From NCBI GenBank assembly GCA_027577415.1, contig JANBQS010000046.1, forward strand, positions 1-46,145: DNA of 46,145 bases, written 5' to 3'. Position 1 is the first letter of the stretch. Each line of letters opens with the position of its first letter. Source of the DNA: Coemansia sp. RSA 922 (lineage: Eukaryota; Kickxellomycota; Kickxellomycetes; Kickxellales; Kickxellaceae). A model generated the notes under the pieces. The model was given only the letters and a program-made list of their open reading frames with translations. It was not told where the DNA came from and searched no databases. A program made the position numbers and the translations under genes. Positions 30,844 through 39,973 of this stretch are shown one piece after another.

Positions 30844-32223
30844 ATGAGGTGGCGTTACCACAGTCCGTTGACCCAAGTGGTCATTATGAGTTTTATCTGC
30901 TTCTTATGCCCAGGCATGTTCAACGCATTAAACGCCATGGGTGGAGCCGGCCAGATAGACCGAACAACCAGTAATAATGCGAATACGGGCGTATACTGCA
31001 CATTCATTATATTCGGTGTACTAGGCGGTGCAATAGTAAACCTCTTAGGAATTCGTTGGACAATTTTCGTCTCGGGTCTAACCTACTCGCTCTACTCCTC
31101 GTCGTATATTTCATACAACCACACGGGCTCCGGTACATTCACCATAGCCACAGGACCCATCCTAGGCATAGGTGCTGGTATCCTATGGTCAGCGCAAGGC
31201 ATGGTAATGATGTCTTATCCGGTGGAGAGTCAAAAGGGCAAGTATATTTCGATTTTCTGGGTTATTTTCAATCTCGGTGGCGTTATCGGCGGCATCGTTC
31301 CATTTGTCGTCAATTACAGTCAGGGTAAAGGCAATATCGCCACACCACTACCAGATTCCTGCTACGCGGCGTTCGTCGGACTCCAGGCACTCGGCTCACT
31401 CTCAGCTCTCTGTCTGGCACCTCCCCAACGGGTTATCAGGGATGATGGTTCTCACGTGGTGTTGATGAGATATACGAACGTAAAATACGAGTTAATGGAA
31501 GTACTCAAACTATTCGTCAATCCTTGGATACTACTTCTTATACCGATATCGCTAGCCTCCAATTTCTTTTACACCTACCAGTACGGACCCTACAACGGCG
31601 CATTATTCACACTACGGACTCGCGGTCTAAACTCGATGCTCTATTGGGCAGCACAAATGGCCGCCGCATACGCCGTCTCCTTTCTTCACGATCGCGAATC
31701 CCTAAGCCGCAGACAACGCGGACTACTGTCATTAGGTTTGATGGCTCTCCTATGTAATGCCATGTGGGCCCTGACAATGGTTATGCAGTTGAGGTATACG
31801 AGAGGAGCAGACGACAAGAATCCAAGTAACGATTATCCAGGTGGACTCATCGACTTGACAGAGCCAGGTCGTGCGGTGGGACCTATCCTGCTCTATATAT
31901 TCATGGGAGCTGTCGATGCCCACGTACAATCGTTCGCTTACTGGCTGATTGGCACAATGACTAATGACTCGCAAATGTTGGCAAGATACGCGGGGTTCTA
32001 CAAGGGCATACAGTCTTTGGGCGCTACAATAGCTTGGCAGCTGGACGCACAGAACGTGTCGTTAATGGGTCAAGTCATAGTCAACTGGGTACTAATCGTG
32101 GTTGCCTTGCCGTTCACCTACTACGTTACTTCGAGGATCAAAGACCATGCGGAAGACTCTATTGAGCAGCCAGCCGACGACTGGCTAATGCGTGCAGACG
32201 GTGGTAAAAGCGATTACATATAG
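30844..32223 (+). CDS. UNC93-like membrane protein (major facilitator superfamily)
   Basis: 459 residues from the ATG at 30844, with about eleven to twelve hydrophobic segments. The start RYHSPLTQVVIMSFICFLCPGMFNALNAMGGAG is the hallmark opening of fungal UNC93-like proteins (CPGMFNAL-x-x-x-GGAG), followed by the YCTFIIFGVLGG and LGIRW blocks and ALGSLSAL later on. These proteins sit in membranes, often of the endomembrane system. Their substrates are mostly unknown, and some affect ion or lipid traffic. The start could be extended by a short upstream exon at 30668-30696, so the first residues are uncertain. The stop lies 7 bp from that of the convergent PPR gene. Confidence 0.85.
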   Translation: MRWRYHSPLTQVVIMSFICFLCPGMFNALNAMGGAGQIDRTTSNNANTGVYCTFIIFGVLGGAIVNLLGIRWTIFVSGLTYSLYSSSYISYNHTGSGTFTIATGPILGIGAGILWSAQGMVMMSYPVESQKGKYISIFWVIFNLGGVIGGIVPFVVNYSQGKGNIATPLPDSCYAAFVGLQALGSLSALCLAPPQRVIRDDGSHVVLMRYTNVKYELMEVLKLFVNPWILLLIPISLASNFFYTYQYGPYNGALFTLRTRGLNSMLYWAAQMAAAYAVSFLHDRESLSRRQRGLLSLGLMALLCNAMWALTMVMQLRYTRGADDKNPSNDYPGGLIDLTEPGRAVGPILLYIFMGAVDAHVQSFAYWLIGTMTNDSQMLARYAGFYKGIQSLGATIAWQLDAQNVSLMGQVIVNWVLIVVALPFTYYVTSRIKDHAEDSIEQPADDWLMRADGGKSDYI

Positions 32224-32230
32224 ATATCTA

Positions 32231-34966
32231 TTACCTTGGCTCTTGTAACTTTAATGTTTTCAACATATGCTCCATACCCAAAGCACGCGCATTATCACTG
32301 AGCGTCCCGTCGCGAGCCGCCCTGTCCCACAAAACGCGGGCGTCCTCAGGCCTCCCAGTCTCCACAAGTGCGCGGGCAGCCCATCCGATCATCCGACTGA
32401 ACGGCGTAACACGATGCCGCTCAGCAAACGGGTGCTTGGCAGCCAGCTTTGATACGCGGGCATTAAACTCATCAAGCGCGTCCCAGGCCCTAAGCACGCC
32501 CCGCCAGCGACGGTTTTGGCCATAGAACCTCATAACAATAATAAACGTCGTGGCATTAGGAGGTGGCGATAGCAACACTGGCATTTCAGCAGGAGCCACA
32601 GCCACAGGGGCCTCGGAAGCCCCGACCTTCCTTACACTAGGGTCAGTAAGTGTCGGCGCCGCCGGGTACACCGCCGCACTGGTCAGCCAAGCGACTAGCG
32701 CGCGGCGCGTACGCTCGGTGCCATAATCGTCGGTCGTCAGCCAGCCAGTCAAGTGCCTCGGCCCCCGCGCAGGCACGCGGCGCAGGTCAGAAAAGGTCGC
32801 CCGAAGTCTCTCAACATCCCGGGTCACGTCATTGGCATCCCGGTACAGCACGTCGTCGGGCGTCGTCAGCATCCCCGCAAACATACGGTCAATCCGACGG
32901 TGGTAAAAGGGCATAGACACGCACCGCGACATAATCATGTTATAAGTATCCGTCGACACTGCACAGCCGTGGCGCTCGGCGTGGCGCACCACAGTCAGCG
33001 CCAGACCGACGTTTGACGCGCGCACGCAGCAGAGGACGACGGCCGCCACTGCCGCCGCGTGGGGCGCGTAGCCGTCGTCCAGCATGTCAGAGTACGCGCG
33101 ACGCGTGCTCAAAAGATCGCCCGCCCAGGCGTGGCACGCAATACGCGCCCGGTGGCAGCCAGCGTCAGCGCCCACGCCCGCCGCACCCATGCGCCGCCAC
33201 GTGCTTTCCACGGCAGACGCGTCGCTGTTGGCCGACGCGTACCGCAGCAGCGCGTTGAACGCCCGGACCGACGGCGATGTCTCCACGAGCCGATCCAGCC
33301 GAGCCGCATGTGGGGCAGCGTCGTCGAGCCGACCGGCAGATACAAAGTCCGCTACCATTGTAGCCAGCGCATCAGACGTCTCCAGCACCGATTCAGTGTC
33401 GATCTGCGCTCGGTGCGCGGCATGCACTAGCTGCTCGGCCTGGCGCAGGCTGCCACAGCGCAGGAGGCTGCGTACTACGGCGTTGAGCGTGTCTGCATAG
33501 GACTTGCGGTGCTCGCCCACGATGAGGCTGGGTCCGATCGAGTCCGGCGCTGAGAGGCCCGCCACCAGCGCCCTGCCCGCCTTCGCCGGGTCATTGCACA
33601 GCGCGTAAAGCAGCGGGCGGCTGGCCATAGCATCGGCGCTGAGCCCCGGCAGATGCGCAGCCAGGGCGTCGACGGCAGGGCTGGCAGCCACGCGGCCCTC
33701 CTCAAGACATCGAATGAGCAGGGCAATCTCGGCCACCCAGCCCTTGGGATCGGCCAGCGCCTCCCCCGCCACCTGCGTAAAGTCGTGCGGCTCAATGACC
33801 GAGCCGCGGCTCACGGCCTGCCTGAACCTGGCCATGACGACGACGACTCTGCTGCGCCTGCGCTGCATCTGCATGGCCGCCACGGCAGTGGCCGGAGTGG
33901 GCGCAATGCCAGTGCTGCGCATGTGGCGGATGACGCGCGCAGCCTCGGCCCAGCGGCCAGCGTCGATCAGCGCAGCCGCCAGCGCCGTGTGCGTGTAGGC
34001 GTCGGCAGCAAAGCCCGCCGCCTCCATGCGCTTGTGCCAGTGCTGCCACCGCGCCTGCCACCCGCGCACCAGCGCCGCATGCATAAGAATATTAAAAGTG
34101 GCCCGGTCAGCCACCGCGCCCGCCCTGACCATCCGCCGATGCACCTCCTCCACCAGGTCCATCTTGTACCGCTCGTCGACCGCATGCATGTGCAGCAGGG
34201 CGTTCCACCCTCGCATCTCCAGCCCGCACCCGAGCGCCTGCAGCTGCGACAGCGCTGCCCACGCAAGGTCGACTTTGCGCGCCCGCGCCCACGCCATCAG
34301 AATCTCCACCAGCGCCAGGCAGCGCGACGAGCCCCTCGGCGCCTGGTCGACAATCGCCTGCGCCCGCGCCGGAAGATCTGCTCGCGCATACGCAACCGCC
34401 CGCGTCTCCACGTAGTCCCCATGCCCCGCAGCCCAGTCTTCGCCCAGCACGCGCTTGGCTTCTCGCGCTCGCATCTCAAATTTATGCGTGTCGCCATACT
34501 TGGCATGCACTCGGAGCAATGCCATCGTCGCATCGCTGCCAAGCTCCGACTCGGCCGCCAGGTCTTCTGCGCGCCGGTACCACGCCATGCCCACGCCCGC
34601 TCTGAGTATTGCTCTGAGGAACTGTGCCAGCTCGTGGTCGTTGATCCGCCACGACGTCGCTCGCTTAATGCCCGCGTAGAGTGTCCATATTGCCTCGAGT
34701 TTGCCTTCTGTTCGTGGGTGGAGTACGAATCGCCGCAGCTTGCGCCGGAGCCGGAATATCGCCTTGTCTACCTGCTCTCCCGGAGAAAAGGGCGGAGTGT
34801 CTGTCACCGCCACCTTGTTCTTTTCTGCCGATGTGGATACTCTCCGAGACCTGGTAACGGTCTGAGCCTGTGGTTGCAACAAAGCCTTAAACGCACATTG
34901 GTATTGCCGCTGCCAAACTCTATGCGCTGTCTGACTCGCACGCACCAACACGCCCAATCTCAGCAT
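32231..34966 (-). CDS. Pentatricopeptide repeat (PPR) protein, probably mitochondrial
   Basis: 911 residues, single exon, GC-rich. The N-terminus is basic with few acids (MLRLGVLVRASQTAHRVWQRQ...RSRRVSTS), a likely mitochondrial presequence. PPR-type helical pairs are visible, for example RGWNALLHMHAV...VHRRMVRAGAVADRATFNILMHAALVRG, AYTHTALAAALIDAGRWAEAARVIRHMRSTGIAPTPA and TYNMIMSRCV later on. PPR proteins bind organellar RNA and act in its processing, stability or translation. The target cannot be predicted. It is tail to tail with the UNC93-like gene, so their 3' ends probably overlap. The long plus-strand frames inside it are shadows of its GC-rich codons. Confidence 0.85.
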   Translation of the reverse strand: MLRLGVLVRASQTAHRVWQRQYQCAFKALLQPQAQTVTRSRRVSTSAEKNKVAVTDTPPFSPGEQVDKAIFRLRRKLRRFVLHPRTEGKLEAIWTLYAGIKRATSWRINDHELAQFLRAILRAGVGMAWYRRAEDLAAESELGSDATMALLRVHAKYGDTHKFEMRAREAKRVLGEDWAAGHGDYVETRAVAYARADLPARAQAIVDQAPRGSSRCLALVEILMAWARARKVDLAWAALSQLQALGCGLEMRGWNALLHMHAVDERYKMDLVEEVHRRMVRAGAVADRATFNILMHAALVRGWQARWQHWHKRMEAAGFAADAYTHTALAAALIDAGRWAEAARVIRHMRSTGIAPTPATAVAAMQMQRRRSRVVVVMARFRQAVSRGSVIEPHDFTQVAGEALADPKGWVAEIALLIRCLEEGRVAASPAVDALAAHLPGLSADAMASRPLLYALCNDPAKAGRALVAGLSAPDSIGPSLIVGEHRKSYADTLNAVVRSLLRCGSLRQAEQLVHAAHRAQIDTESVLETSDALATMVADFVSAGRLDDAAPHAARLDRLVETSPSVRAFNALLRYASANSDASAVESTWRRMGAAGVGADAGCHRARIACHAWAGDLLSTRRAYSDMLDDGYAPHAAAVAAVVLCCVRASNVGLALTVVRHAERHGCAVSTDTYNMIMSRCVSMPFYHRRIDRMFAGMLTTPDDVLYRDANDVTRDVERLRATFSDLRRVPARGPRHLTGWLTTDDYGTERTRRALVAWLTSAAVYPAAPTLTDPSVRKVGASEAPVAVAPAEMPVLLSPPPNATTFIIVMRFYGQNRRWRGVLRAWDALDEFNARVSKLAAKHPFAERHRVTPFSRMIGWAARALVETGRPEDARVLWDRAARDGTLSDNARALGMEHMLKTLKLQEPR

Positions 34967-35320
34967 TCAAAAAGCGAAGAAGAAAATAAATACTAATTAC
35001 AAGATAAAATAACGTGAAGAGAAGAATGGACATCGCCTGATAAAAACCCTCAACCTTGCATTTTTCTTGATCGCGAGATCTGATCCCAGATATTGACTTT
35101 CAATGTGTATTGTAAAAAAAAACCCTTGAAAATATTTCTTACGTCATACGCACTATTGTGAATGCAGTAAGCAAGAAAAAGTACCAAAAAAAGGCTGGCC
35201 TTGACTATGGAAAGAAATTTATTTCCTTAGCAATATGTGCTGTAAACAGCATGTTGGCATGAAGCATTTTAAACTGTTCATGCCACCAGTGTCACTGTTG
35301 CAACAAATGGATAGCAGTGA
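34967..35320. other. Intergenic upstream of the PPR gene, no gene seen
   Basis: AT-rich DNA. A CRE-like TTACGTCAT is near 35139-35147. No repeat copy or open frame of note. Confidence 0.4.
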
Positions 35321-35629
35321 CTAACTGCTACTTTTAACCCACACATACTCGTAGTAGATAGTAAATTTAGAACTTGAGTTTGCGCCCTGAAGGAGCTCAT
35401 CAACATATCCTATAAATTTATCGATCTTGTTTTCCTCACTTTTCTCACTGCTCTTATAATAAAGGGTCTTAAACTCATAACCACGACCAGGCCATTCGCC
35501 ACGTTCAGCGAAATTTCTATCAAGGTCAAAGATGTTTTGAACGACTAATCCACTAACTCCATCACAGTCTGTTGTTTCGCGTGTATTATTAATATTGATC
35601 ATACGAACTGTAGGCCACTGTGGAATCAT
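35321..35629 (-). CDS. Small orphan protein in the style of the family A/B genes
   Basis: 102 residues, single exon, minus strand, in AT-rich DNA like the other small genes. Strand-like stretches (TVRMININN; GLVVQNIF; KFTIYYEYVWVK) and charged helices are present, but I cannot align it convincingly with family A or B. The reason to link it is its promoter, TTTTATACC preceded by AGCGACAGC on the plus strand, which resembles that of family A gene 6. The product may be an orphan or a much diverged relative. Confidence 0.5.
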   Translation of the reverse strand: MIPQWPTVRMININNTRETTDCDGVSGLVVQNIFDLDRNFAERGEWPGRGYEFKTLYYKSSEKSEENKIDKFIGYVDELLQGANSSSKFTIYYEYVWVKSSS

Positions 35630-35708
35630 TGTTTATATATATTCAAGCAAGTGGATGTGCGTTAAGTGCTAATGGCAGTGTAGGATAATAATTGAAGGGG
35701 GGAAATAC

Positions 35709-35736
35709 AGCGACAGCTTGCTCTTCTTTTATACCT
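35709..35736 (-). promoter_or_regulatory. Promoter of the orphan small gene, resembling family A
   Basis: The plus-strand reading CAGCGACAGCTTGC...CTTTTATACC gives a GGTATAAAAG box on the minus strand, about 105 bp before the ATG at 35629. Confidence 0.45.
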
Positions 35737-36602
35737 ATGCCTAGAGCATACCATCTCTCTCATTTTTCCCTTGCAGGAGGGGAGAAGCTTCAACTGAACT
35801 AATGCCACGAAGCATCCCAAACAGCTTTAACAGCGCAATCTATTTTGCAGTCTAGCAATAAAGGCAGAGCAAAGACATTCCAACAAGGGATGCCTTTCAA
35901 AGAACACGACCAATAGGTATAGAGGGACTTTGACAATCTACTTTGCAGTCTTGCACTATATGCTAGAAAGATGCCATGGTGTTTCTTTGAAAGTACAGAG
36001 TAAAAAAACGCAACTTTCTAGAAAGGTGCACACAATAAACGACAACGTCTGAAGAAGAAGAAGAAGAAAAAATGTGTGCTTCCATTGAGGCAAGCCCCAT
36101 TTTCCCTTCCGCTTTCTATAGTCAACACCTTGTGCTTTCTCACAAGCTCACATAGGCTTCGTTGTCCTAGCATGTCTACCACTTTTCTTCTTTTTTTCAA
36201 TCCTAGCATATTGAGGCCAAGGAGGCTTCATCGCCGAATCAGAGCCCTGCGGATAGTGATCGGGTTCTCACAGCCACTGTTATGCACTCCCTGACAATGC
36301 TATGGAGCTTATTCTAGTAGATGTGTGGGAAGAGCCGCACCACTAGACACCACCCCAAAACACATTGTCATGTATGCACTAGACCAATAAAAGTTTTCAT
36401 TTGATATATATTTCGGTGCCCTGAGTGTGAAACTCCGCTAACACCCCCCTCATAGGAACAATTTCCCAATAACCAAAAAAAAAATCAAGCCTCCACGCTG
36501 CCGCTAGTGTATCAAAAGAAAAGTAAACAGCGCCATACTCTCTTTTTTCTTTCTCTCGCTAAAGACATTTTCGTTTAATCTCCATCTTTTTTATATCTGA
36601 AT
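35737..36602. other. Intergenic upstream of P450 gene 1, no gene seen
   Basis: AT-rich DNA. Two loosely similar stretches at about 35820-35910 and 35930-36000 share TTTGCAGTCT and CTTTCAAAGA/CTTTGAAAG. A GAAGAA tract is near 36052-36070. A small open frame at 36076-36294 is not supported by composition. A TATATAT run at about 36403 may belong to the P450 promoter. Confidence 0.4.
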
Positions 36603-38186
36603 ATGGCTATCTACGATCTTCTCCTAAGCAATTTGCGCCTAGCCATCGACTACCTTTGGTGGCAAGAGCTTGTCCCTTACAGCTGGCTTACGGCAGGGGC
36701 AGTGTGCGTTATTTCTATTATTTACGTTATCTACTGCCTATACTTTGCCCCCCTTTGCAATATCCCCGGGTCTATTATATCCAAGCTAACATCGGCCAAG
36801 ATGAATATCCATGCTATTCTGGGTCTGATCAGCGAGTTTTCCGAGGAGGAGTACTACAACCGCGGCGATATCTTTACAATGTCGCCCAATGCCGTAGCTA
36901 TTAGCAACCCGGCTGACTGTCGCACTATATTGAGCACTCACCGGTTTGTTAAAAGCGAAATGTACGCGGGATTCGACGGACACGAGCCCAATATTTTTAG
37001 CACGACCTCGCCAGAACTCTCTCGTGTGCGTCGTAGACAAGTAGGACCCGCCTTTGCCAACAGCTATTTGAACGATATGGAGCCGATTATTCTTGAATGC
37101 GGTATCCACGCTATAAAAGAAAAATGGGACAACGAGCTAGCCACCTCTCCCTCGGGTATGGCGACAATCTGCTATGCGCTTCACTTTTCAATGGTTACGT
37201 TCGATATTATTGGGGCTTTGGGATTCGGTCAGCGCTTCAACGCACTACGTGACAACAAGTCCAAGATGGTTCGCTGGGTCGATGATTACAACAAGTATGC
37301 TATGGCTCGTCTGGCTTATAGCGGTGCTCATTCTTTCCCTACTAACCTGCTTTTGCGCCAACTGAAGAAAAGCAGAGACGAGTTTTTGGCTTTCGGCATG
37401 GCCGCCGCCGAGCTTCGTCGCAAGCAACTACGTAATGGCGATATTGAAAAGCCCAAGGACCTGCTCCAGATACTTGTCGACGGTCAAGACCCCGATTCCA
37501 AGGTCAAGATGACTGATACGCAGGTGACTGCCGAAAACACTATCTTCATGGTTGCCGGCTCCGACACCACCTCGTTGACTATGACCTGGACTCTGCACTA
37601 CTTTTTGCTCTACCCGGAGGTATATCGCAAAGTCACAGCCGAGGTGCGTACTGCGTTCCCTCGCCACCACACAATAACCTACGCCGAGGGCAAAGCTCGT
37701 TTGCCCTATTTGGAGGCTTGTATCTTCGAGTCTATGCGCGTTCGACCAGTGTCCGGCGTTCCCATGCCTCGCATTGTGCCTGAGGGTGGCGCTACTTTCC
37801 AGGGTCATTTTTTGCCAGCTGGCACAATGATTGGCGTAAACGTCTGCGGTTTTAACCACCATCAAGGCACTTGGAGCAACCCGCGCAAGTTTATGCCGGA
37901 GCGCTTCCTCAATGACGAAAAGGCCAAGAACAATATTTTGACCTTTAGCGCCGGCGCCAGAGTATGTCCCGGTCGTGTGTTGGCTCAGTATGAGATGATT
38001 ACTATTATTGCCAATGTGCTAAAGGACTATGACTTTGCTATGCCATCTGACTCGCTGTTTACGCCTGACCGTTTGGATAAGCATGGAAACCCTCTCACCA
38101 TGCCTCGTTTCCAGTCACTTACTGTTGGGCCAAAGTATCCGGAGCGCGATTGCCGCGTTGTAATCTCTTCTGCACCCGAGTACTAA
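36603..38186 (+). CDS. Cytochrome P450 monooxygenase 1
   Basis: 527 residues with an N-terminal membrane anchor (about residues 30-58) and a proline-containing hinge (CNIPGS). The I-helix has AGSDTTS (about 318-324) with the usual acid-alcohol pair. The K-helix has ESMR, followed by FMPERF, and the heme-binding loop is FSAGARVCPG, whose Cys at about 455 binds the iron. The enzyme should sit on the ER membrane and take electrons from P450 reductase. The substrate cannot be told. It is followed in the same direction by a related gene after a 212 bp gap, so the two arose by tandem duplication. Confidence 0.93.
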   Translation: MAIYDLLLSNLRLAIDYLWWQELVPYSWLTAGAVCVISIIYVIYCLYFAPLCNIPGSIISKLTSAKMNIHAILGLISEFSEEEYYNRGDIFTMSPNAVAISNPADCRTILSTHRFVKSEMYAGFDGHEPNIFSTTSPELSRVRRRQVGPAFANSYLNDMEPIILECGIHAIKEKWDNELATSPSGMATICYALHFSMVTFDIIGALGFGQRFNALRDNKSKMVRWVDDYNKYAMARLAYSGAHSFPTNLLLRQLKKSRDEFLAFGMAAAELRRKQLRNGDIEKPKDLLQILVDGQDPDSKVKMTDTQVTAENTIFMVAGSDTTSLTMTWTLHYFLLYPEVYRKVTAEVRTAFPRHHTITYAEGKARLPYLEACIFESMRVRPVSGVPMPRIVPEGGATFQGHFLPAGTMIGVNVCGFNHHQGTWSNPRKFMPERFLNDEKAKNNILTFSAGARVCPGRVLAQYEMITIIANVLKDYDFAMPSDSLFTPDRLDKHGNPLTMPRFQSLTVGPKYPERDCRVVISSAPEY

Positions 38187-38398
38187 CACAGCCCTCTCAC
38201 CCCCACTATGGCGGCTTATGTCACAAATGTCATTGTCCTTAAACCCGCAGCGTGGCTTGACATTTTTTTTTTTACTTTTTTATTATACTTGAACACGTGA
38301 ATGGTATCATTTGGAACAGCCACAAAATAATAAAGTGCATAATTATTTTTTATTTTTTATTTGCTTCATTGCTTTTCAGGAAATATAACTATAAAAAA
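38187..38398. other. Gap between the two P450 genes
   Basis: 212 bp, T-rich. It contains CACGTG (GAACACGTGAA at about 38290-38300). In-frame codons from 38297 precede the chosen start of gene 2, but they would only add a hydrophobic stretch. Confidence 0.45.
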
Positions 38399-39910
38399 AT
38401 GGATCTACTTTATCTACTTTCTGTAATTATCGCTCTTTCCCTAGGATACATAGTGTATCAGTTGTATTTTTCGCCGTATCGCTCTATCCCCGGACGACTT
38501 TTATACCGCCTATCTCCACTACCATCTCGCTTCGATGCTCTATTTGGTAGACTAGCTGATGCATGTGAAAAAGACTATTATAAATTTGGCGATATCTACA
38601 TGACAGGCCCAGGAATAATAATAATAAGCCACCCTGATGACTGCCGAACAGTATTAAGTACGCATCGGTTTGTCAAAAACAAATTTTACCAAGCATTCGC
38701 TCTCATAGAAGACAACATCTACACTACACAGTTACCAGAACTAGCCAGTCTCCGTCGCCGTCAGCTCAGACACACGTTTTCACCTCTGTATTTGGCACAA
38801 ATGGAACCAGTTGTTCTCGACCACGGCATATCTGTGTTAATGCGGCGCTGGGACCACTTGATAGCCAACTCGAATGGAGGGCGGTTTACTGTGCAGTATG
38901 AGGCAGAGTTTGCTCACCTGGCTATTGACGTTATTGTAGCTCTGGGATATGGCCAAAGCCTTGATACTCTAGGCACAACACATAAGCAAGTGGCTCGCTG
39001 GGTACACGACTACAACATGCTTTCCATGATAAACTTGATTCTGCCCATTGCTTGCACTCAGTGGCCATTCACATTGCTAATTGACTCGTTGCTAGAAAGT
39101 AAGAATGAATTCGTCGCTTCTGTCACCACTGCCATTGCCGCACGACGCGAACAAATCAAGCAAATGCCAAGGCCAACAGATATTCTGCAAGCGCTACTAG
39201 ATGGCGAAGACCCTGAATCCAAAGCCAAAATGACAAACACGCAGATAGTCTCTGAAAACATTGCTATTATAGTAGCCAGCACCGATATAGTTGCCCAAAC
39301 TCTAACCTGGACTTTGTCCTACCTAATGTTATACCCACAGACATACTACAGGGCTACCGAAGAAGTTAGAAACGGGTTTTCCAGCTATCACAAAACTATT
39401 TCCTATGCTCAGGCCAAATTAAAACTCCACTATACCGTGGCCTGTATCTATGAGACTATGCGTATTCGTGCTGCCACAGGTGTGTTTCTTCCTCGCATCG
39501 TGCCCAAAGGTGGAGCTACATTCCAGGGTCATTTCTTGCCAGAGGGTACAGAACTAGGCGTTAACGTTGCTGGTGCAAACCACCATAAAGAAACGTGGAT
39601 GAACTCACGCCGATTCATTCCTGAGCGCTTTATCGATAATGATAATCTAAAGCCGAACATATTTACTTTTAGTTTGGGTGCTCGCGTGTGCCCAGGCAAG
39701 AATTTGGCACTCATGGAGATACTGCCTACTATCGCCAACCTCTTGAAAAACTACGACTTTACACTGCCGCCCAGTGCTCTGTTTACACCAGACAAACTGG
39801 ATGAACATGGCAACCCCATTGCCATGCCTCGATCTCATCGCTTCACGTCGGTGGGTCCAACGTATCCTGATCGCGACTGCCAGATTATCGTAAGCAAAGC
39901 TCTCAAATAG
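38399..39910 (+). CDS. Cytochrome P450 2 with an altered I-helix
   Basis: 503 residues from the ATG at 38399, where a normal membrane anchor begins (LLYLLSVIIALSLGYIVY). The frame extends upstream to 38297, but that would put a second hydrophobic segment first. The heme loop FSLGARVCPG (Cys at about 430), ETMR and FIPERF are intact. The I-helix reads IVASTDIVAQT (about 290-300), where gene 1 has MVAGSDTTSLT: the Asp is kept but the Gly and the proton-relay Thr are lost. The protein may use a different oxygen-activation route or be less active as a monooxygenase. It is a tandem duplicate of the preceding gene. Confidence 0.92.
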   Translation: MDLLYLLSVIIALSLGYIVYQLYFSPYRSIPGRLLYRLSPLPSRFDALFGRLADACEKDYYKFGDIYMTGPGIIIISHPDDCRTVLSTHRFVKNKFYQAFALIEDNIYTTQLPELASLRRRQLRHTFSPLYLAQMEPVVLDHGISVLMRRWDHLIANSNGGRFTVQYEAEFAHLAIDVIVALGYGQSLDTLGTTHKQVARWVHDYNMLSMINLILPIACTQWPFTLLIDSLLESKNEFVASVTTAIAARREQIKQMPRPTDILQALLDGEDPESKAKMTNTQIVSENIAIIVASTDIVAQTLTWTLSYLMLYPQTYYRATEEVRNGFSSYHKTISYAQAKLKLHYTVACIYETMRIRAATGVFLPRIVPKGGATFQGHFLPEGTELGVNVAGANHHKETWMNSRRFIPERFIDNDNLKPNIFTFSLGARVCPGKNLALMEILPTIANLLKNYDFTLPPSALFTPDKLDEHGNPIAMPRSHRFTSVGPTYPDRDCQIIVSKALK

Positions 39911-39973
39911 TTTATGAATAATTTATTGGTTTAATTTACAACAACAGAAATGCAATATACTCTTCTTTTTTTT

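Noticed and set aside
33653..34996. 447-codon plus-strand frame inside the PPR gene
   Set aside because: It is the antisense shadow of a GC-rich coding region, low in complexity (Arg/Pro/His-rich) and unlike any protein, while the minus strand encodes clear PPR repeats.
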